Of a stretch of DNA of 8,939 nucleotides, positions 6,701 to 8,939 are shown piece by piece. The DNA is from CAZLMW01 sp964560875 (GTDB lineage Bacteria > Myxococcota_A > UBA9042): contig CAZLMW010000200.1 in assembly GCA_964560875.1 (NCBI GenBank), positions 1 through 8,939 of the forward strand. The letters run 5' to 3'. The position numbers were made by a program, and so were the translations under genes. The stretch's first letter is position 1, and the number at the start of each line of letters is the position of its first letter. The notes under the pieces are model-generated. The model saw only the letters and a program-made list of their open reading frames with translations, made no database searches and was not told where the DNA came from.

Positions 6701-8939
6701 CTTGGAGCGATGTGGCGAGCGCGGCGACCAGCGGCGTGGCGGATGATGTGCCGCCAAAATCGCCTCGGTAGTTGTTGGTCTGGCGACCAGCGACCGGCGC
6801 CGCTTCGGTGTGGATCGGCGTGTTCGTTGAGCGGCTCGGGCCCAGCGAGGCGACGTCTCCGCCCCAACCGGCGACCTTCACGCGCGGGCCGCGATTGGAG
6901 AATCCTGCGACGGAGCCCGCCTCACCCGCAGTCGCACCGACGACAACGCCGCCCGAATGGCCCTGGCAACCGGGGAACGGGCATGCATAGAAGCGCTTGT
7001 AGAGGTCGTGTCCACGCAGCGCGCCACCACCGGCGAAAGGCACACTCTCGTCGGTGAGCAGGCCGAGCCGCTGCCGGTAGTTGCTGGCGCTCGAAAGCAG
7101 CGTGACATCGCGCGCGGCCGCCCAGGAAACAGCCGCATGAGCGATCGGGTCATATTCCATCGCGACCCAGTTGCGGTTGCACGTTCCTTCGCTATCACAG
7201 CGCGGCGTGTTGGCCGGGATCGGGCAGTTGGCCGCGAGCGCACAGGCCCCACCGGCAGCGCGCGTGTTCGGCGTCACCCACAGGGTCGCCGGGCCCATCC
7301 AAGCCGGTCGCGTGAACCCGCCGCAGCGCCCCGAGACGCAGTCGGCAACGAGCTCACAATCGGCCGACGTCGTGCATTCGGAGGCCGACGGATCGCCGCC
7401 GCAGCGCCACTTGCGCTCGATCAGCCCAAACGGGCTGGGAATCGCCATCGAAACCGGCAGGCACCGCGCCCCAAACCCCCATTTTTGGCAGTGCGCGTCG
7501 GTCGTGCAGCCGTTGGTCGCCAGGTCCAGGTGTGGCCACCCTTCGCAGCGCATGCGCGTGACCCCGCCATCTGTTACCCACGGAGACGGCGGCAGACATT
7601 GCACCCGCGGCGCACAACGGCGGCTCGGCGTCGCGGTTTGGGCGCCACAAGGGCGGGTATTGGGACCATCGGCAGGCACGCTCATCGTCACGAAGCTGCC
7701 GGCCGGAAGCACGCTGCCGAGCCGCAACATCGACTGCGCAAAGACCCAGTGCCGGTTATCGCCATGCCACCACGCCGCGAAGCTCCCCGCCCACGTGCTC
7801 ACCTGGTCGACATCGTCGATCGGCGTCAGGTGAACATGGGACTCGCTGCAGATGCCGGTGATGCCGAGCGCGTCGTTGCGCGCCTTCATCACGCCGAGGC
7901 AACCCATCTCGTGGCCGCTGTTGCGATAATCCTGCGACGTGCCGCCATTCCAGGTGCTCTGCAACGTGGTCTGGTTCCAATCGACGTCCTCGTGCAGGCG
8001 GTTCCAGGTGCGCTCGAGATGCCCCAGCTGCGTGCCCTCTCCGCGTCCGCCCGCGATGCTCCAGGCGTAGTTCACGCCAAAACCACCGGCGCTGTTGGCC
8101 GCGGTCTGAGAGCCGTGCAGGTACGTCTGGAACATCGTCGCGTCGTGCGTGGTCAGCCCCAGATCGCCAGCGGTCGACTCGCCAACATGTGCGGGCATGT
8201 CCTCGCTGGCCCCGGCCGACATGGGACTGGCCAGCTCGATGAGCGGAGAGTCGTTGTACGCGTCCGCAATAGCCGCGAGGTCGGCGCCGTCGTGCACGAT
8301 GCGGATGAAAAACGTCTCGAGCCCACGCAGCGCCTTGCCGTTTTTCCTCTCGAGCTTGAGGCGTTGGGCGGCGAGGGCCTTGGGGTCACTGCCAAACATC
8401 GGCGCGACAGGACCCATGACATGACCGTGAGCCTTGTCGATCGCGTCCAGGGCGGTGAGTTTGGCGCCTGTCGACGATACGAACCGACCGTGCGGCGCGC
8501 CGATGCCGTGGCCGTCTCGCACCATGATCATCAGCGCTCCCGGGCGGTGGATGCCGAGCTCGTACCGGGTCTTTTCAGGTTTGATGAGCGGCGGCAGGTT
8601 TTGCAGCTTGAGGGTGCCGCCTTTGCCGTCTGAGATGCTGCGGATAGGGTTCCACAGCGCGCCATCGGTCAGGCGAATGGGCTTGCTGAGCCAGCTGCCC
8701 TTCTGTTCGGGCAGTACGCCCCCCTTGAACCCCGCATCGGGACCAGCCGCGGCGTCCGAAGAGGCGATTGCATCGGCGCCGGCGCTGGAATCGGAGCCGG
8801 CGCCAGAATCTGAGGCGCCAGAATCGGCGACGGTGCTCGAATCGGAGGGGGCGCCAGAATCGGCGACGGTGCTCGAATCGGAGGCGGCGCCAGAATCGGC
8901 GACCGTGCTCGAATCGGAGGTAGCGCCAGAATCGGCGAC
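3741..8939 (-). CDS. Subtilisin-family (S8) serine peptidase, multidomain, 5' end cut by window
   Basis: The reading frame is open from the window edge to stop TAG at 3741-3743, giving 1732 visible residues (numbered here from the edge). The ATG at 8531 is internal: the frame continues 136 codons upstream with prodomain-like sequence, so the true start is outside. Order: Asp/Ser repeat linker (1-70), prodomain-like region (71-240), S8 catalytic domain (about 288-796) split by a cysteine-rich insertion (421-591), Ig-like segment (about 819-991), YncE-like propeller (992-1431), three MopE motifs (1433-1570), EGF-like module (1575-1608) and a cysteine repeat tail (1641-1709). Proposed catalytic residues are Glu309, His343 and Ser732, with Asn620 as oxyanion residue. 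The product is expected outside the cytoplasm; the linker resembles those that follow lipoprotein signals, but the signal itself is not visible. Calling it a peptidase is secure at family level; activity is not proven, given Glu for Asp. Confidence 0.94.
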   Translation of the reverse strand, partial: VADSGATSDSSTVADSGAASDSSTVADSGAPSDSSTVADSGASDSGAGSDSSAGADAIASSDAAAGPDAGFKGGVLPEQKGSWLSKPIRLTDGALWNPIRSISDGKGGTLKLQNLPPLIKPEKTRYELGIHRPGALMIMVRDGHGIGAPHGRFVSSTGAKLTALDAIDKAHGHVMGPVAPMFGSDPKALAAQRLKLERKNGKALRGLETFFIRIVHDGADLAAIADAYNDSPLIELASPMSAGASEDMPAHVGESTAGDLGLTTHDATMFQTYLHGSQTAANSAGGFGVNYAWSIAGGRGEGTQLGHLERTWNRLHEDVDWNQTTLQSTWNGGTSQDYRNSGHEMGCLGVMKARNDALGITGICSESHVHLTPIDDVDQVSTWAGSFAAWWHGDNRHWVFAQSMLRLGSVLPAGSFVTMSVPADGPNTRPCGAQTATPSRRCAPRVQCLPPSPWVTDGGVTRMRCEGWPHLDLATNGCTTDAHCQKWGFGARCLPVSMAIPSPFGLIERKWRCGGDPSASECTTSADCELVADCVSGRCGGFTRPAWMGPATLWVTPNTRAAGGACALAANCPIPANTPRCDSEGTCNRNWVAMEYDPIAHAAVSWAAARDVTLLSSASNYRQRLGLLTDESVPFAGGGALRGHDLYKRFYACPFPGCQGHSGGVVVGATAGEAGSVAGFSNRGPRVKVAGWGGDVASLGPSRSTNTPIHTEAAPVAGRQTNNYRGDFGGTSSATPLVAALATSLQGIVKAATGAPTTGKTIIQALIKGGVAINANFHNNIGPRPLMQGAIKWLTTNPKVGDKAGKPVLPTKLASLGPPALIVTELAATARDINPTTKGITVAFTIKNAGPQTSPPVGLRISYGPKGFAAPGPPPPAGAPKVADPGSSETIGWTCADYANPALCCTAGAHIKCRATDQDSKWIFAPMVDGTEASPGGGTRSVFYEFQVAKTQYDGMGAHPQVCVMLDRYGNNTTGSWLNPGGQAPNLSNCQPIGDVVDTIAISSTFGGKQQLRPYSFAVNPDATLCGEKLLANDGKTSMFDVAAVTRRQFLLLSAYPHSGTVGVFDAATCKEMDFDRSNDTPSCGAANKINRLDFTGQTPGIPSACHGPELVKKQGRNPMAIAVSRDQRFAAVALANVKDKCKPGKLAIIDLRTPNKPKILREDVGGVMKNIEVPIGPNPVAIAISHEGQTDARIVVIHDTNSTLCKKAPHASVINLDHVIDNGSKAKVVTRNFLYKCSGGFCAPRLPQRVVIDANNLAAFVTFKQDGTGSINIKNTGSIGMLRLKDLHTNVFFRKPNPDDKSFDRPYGIDAVNLKDSKVRVVFVAESFLGLKQDYSGNKCGFGKTCSGLHWHDIDVATSKGFHVNAGRLMPNVTAARDVVISHDGKHLLVGTNNTKVARYTIGAWVNIKQDAAVTLQGGKRIIALPKADDFCPDERCNDLDDDCDGDTDEDWSKKGAPCEVGVGICLRKGKLACHTDKMTLRCDKQPGPSAVEKCNGLDDDCDGGTDDPWTYDLGNPCSAGKGVCVRWGKKICDGTTSVCSAKAATGGTETCNGLDDDCDGQTDEGQTCPKPDPCKGVSCGKGTCHHSNGVPFCICDPGHRAMGLRCVANLTCNITLPRRGPCPLACTGGCMGPTCIIRCAGVNACDAKTIACPKDRSCRVDCIGDGACKDAKISCGDGLLCETRCQGAGACKDAEITCGKGLCQVACWAGGGKLKAMSCGSACGCLKGCL
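3813..4019 (-). repeat. C-terminal 23-residue cysteine repeat, three copies
   Basis: Three consecutive units begin CAGVNACDAKTIAC, CIGDGACKDAKISC and CQGAGACKDAEITC. Each continues with a short turn holding two more cysteines and lasts about 22-23 residues. The regular length and the alternation of Cys, Ala and Ile fit a small disulfide-stapled beta-solenoid, but the fold is inferred. The protein ends soon after with GSACGCLKGCL and has no C-terminal membrane segment, so it lacks a MYXO-CTERM-like sorting tail. Confidence 0.7.
4116..4217 (-). other. EGF-like module
   Basis: Six cysteines with spacing C-x4-C-x4-C-x8-C-x-C-x10-C, including the typical FCICDPGHRAMGLRC end. This is the classical EGF signature and sits directly after the third MopE motif. 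A role in protein contact is inferred from the family. Confidence 0.75.
4230..4643 (-). repeat. Three MopE-type CNGLDDDCDG motifs
   Basis: Three copies of C-N-x-L-D-D-D-C-D-G-x-T-D occur with spacings of 58 and 57 residues (DNA spacing 174 and 171 bp). The variants are RCNDLDDDCDGDTDE, KCNGLDDDCDGGTDD and TCNGLDDDCDGQTDE. This matches the MopE repeat first described from a Methylococcus outer-surface copper protein and very common in myxobacterial secreted proteins. The Asp ladder suggests metal binding, probably calcium; that is inference. Confidence 0.88.
4647..5966 (-). other. YncE-like beta-propeller region
   Basis: About 440 residues with repeated units of the type NPMAIAVSRDQRFAAVAL, NPVAIAISHEG, LPQRVVIDANNLAAFVTF and ARDVVISHDGKHLLVGTN. 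Each pairs a P/R-x-x-(V/I)-x-(I/V)-(S/D) strand with a short turn and a hydrophobic strand, as in YncE/SMP-30-type propellers. The blade count cannot be settled by eye (five to seven). Such domains usually bind partners or ligands; none is indicated here. Confidence 0.65.
5967..6485 (-). other. Ig-like (CARDB-like) beta-sandwich segment
   Basis: Begins with PALIVTELAATARDINP and continues with ITVAFTIKNAGPQTSPPVGL, a pattern typical of CARDB-type adhesion modules (a strand, then a K/N-N-x-G turn, then another strand). It ends before the propeller with QVCVMLDRYGNNTTGSW. It holds a Pro-rich loop (GPPPPAGAP) and several Cys including CC. The fold call is tentative. Confidence 0.5.
6552..8078 (-). 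other. S8 peptidase catalytic domain
   Basis: Three family landmarks occur in the right order and spacing. First, GEGTQLGHLERTWNRLHEDV, which matches the S8 segment around the catalytic acid but has Glu (codon 8013-8015) where Asp is usual. Second, NSGHEMGCLGV, the His motif (His codon 7911-7913), followed by the typical ALGITGI strand. Third, GGTSSATPLVAAL, the nucleophile motif (Ser codon 6744-6746). The oxyanion Asn is in LLSSASNYRQ (codon 7080-7082), and GFSNRGPRVKVAGWGGDV matches the conserved strand before the Ser motif. The tail ending NIGPRPLM also fits this S8 subgroup. Identification rests on motif recognition, not alignment. Confidence 0.88.
7167..7679 (-). other. Cysteine-rich insertion inside the S8 catalytic domain
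   Basis: About 170 residues with 16 cysteines lie between the strand GSVLPAGSFVTMSVPADGP and the helix AMEYDPIAHAAVSWAAARD. In related S8 enzymes, as I recall them, these two elements nearly follow one another. The insert contains patterns such as CTTDAHC, CTTSADCELVADCVSGRC and CALAANC, which are like the short cysteine modules common in myxobacterial surface proteins and like the start of the array in the neighbouring lipoprotein (CKTNKDC). The boundaries are approximate. Confidence 0.75.
8217..8729 (-). other. Inhibitor-like prodomain of the S8 peptidase
   Basis: About 170 residues between the acidic linker and the catalytic domain. The part ending ETFFIRIVHDGADLAAIADA and then SPLIELASPM resembles the C-terminal half of subtilase propeptides, where a strand and helix precede the cleavage site. 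Whether it is cleaved off is inferred from the family; the exact site cannot be placed. Confidence 0.55.
8730..8939 (-). repeat. Asp/Ser/Ala linker with 36-bp tandem repeat
   Basis: The first 70 visible residues are low complexity. A perfect period of 36 bp (12 residues, VADSGAxSDSST) is seen on the plus strand, with the shared gccagaatcggcgac beginning at 8817, 8853, 8889 and 8925, and it runs off the window edge. Units differ mainly at one residue (T, A or P). The rest (8730-8816) is a decayed version with Ser-Asp and Ala-Gly. Linkers of this type separate a lipid anchor from folded domains in myxobacterial lipoproteins. Confidence 0.9.

Noticed and set aside
8529..8531. ATG as start of the peptidase gene
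   Set aside because: The same frame is open and protein-like for 136 codons upstream to the window edge, including a repeat linker and prodomain sequence. Starting here would leave an exported protein without a signal peptide.
6957..8633. Plus-strand reading frame (558 codons) opposite the peptidase gene
   Set aside because: Also codon-aligned with the sense frame; Arg/Ala-rich and without motifs, while the minus strand has clear S8 motifs.
8775..8804. Inverted repeat with 9-bp arms GGCGCCGGC and GCCGGCGCC
   Set aside because: It lies inside coding sequence and follows from the Gly-Ala codons of the linker, so it is probably a by-product of low complexity.

Overview
The window carries two very large protein genes, both read right to left on the minus strand, and about 330 bases of non-coding DNA at the left end. 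By eye the DNA is GC-rich (roughly 60-65%). The style of both products points to a myxobacterium or close relative (Myxococcota): a lipoprotein signal, an Asp/Ser/Ala/Gly-rich linker, long arrays of cysteine-rich repeats, MopE-type CNGLDDDCDG motifs and beta-propellers. Genus and species cannot be told from this sequence.

Right part (3741-8939, minus): the C-terminal 1732 residues of a giant secreted serine peptidase of the subtilisin family (S8). Its 5' end lies outside the window. Visible order: a 36-bp tandem repeat coding an Asp/Ser linker, an inhibitor-like prodomain, the S8 catalytic domain with a 16-cysteine block inserted in it, an Ig-like segment, a YncE-like beta-propeller, three MopE motifs, an EGF-like module and a C-terminal cysteine repeat. 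The expected catalytic Asp appears to be Glu, and the usual HGT motif reads HEM.

Middle and left (332-3631, minus): a complete 1099-residue lipoprotein. It has a lipobox Cys at residue 25, two low-complexity linkers, about ten tandem 50-52-residue units with eight cysteines each, a beta-propeller of about seven blades, and then one more cysteine module at the very C-terminus. A 109-bp gap separates it from the peptidase gene. No convincing promoter or terminator is seen in the gap, so co-transcription is plausible.

Left end (1-331): no gene is supported. A strong stem-loop with perfect 11-bp arms starts 12 bases after the lipoprotein stop codon and is followed on the minus strand by a T-rich run, which suits a transcription terminator. 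Farther left is a second, smaller inverted repeat.

Taken together, the two genes look like a pair of exported, disulfide-rich surface proteins: one probably a protease, the other probably a surface-anchored binding or structural protein. A joint function is inference. No RNA genes, insertion sequences, CRISPR arrays or phage genes were seen.
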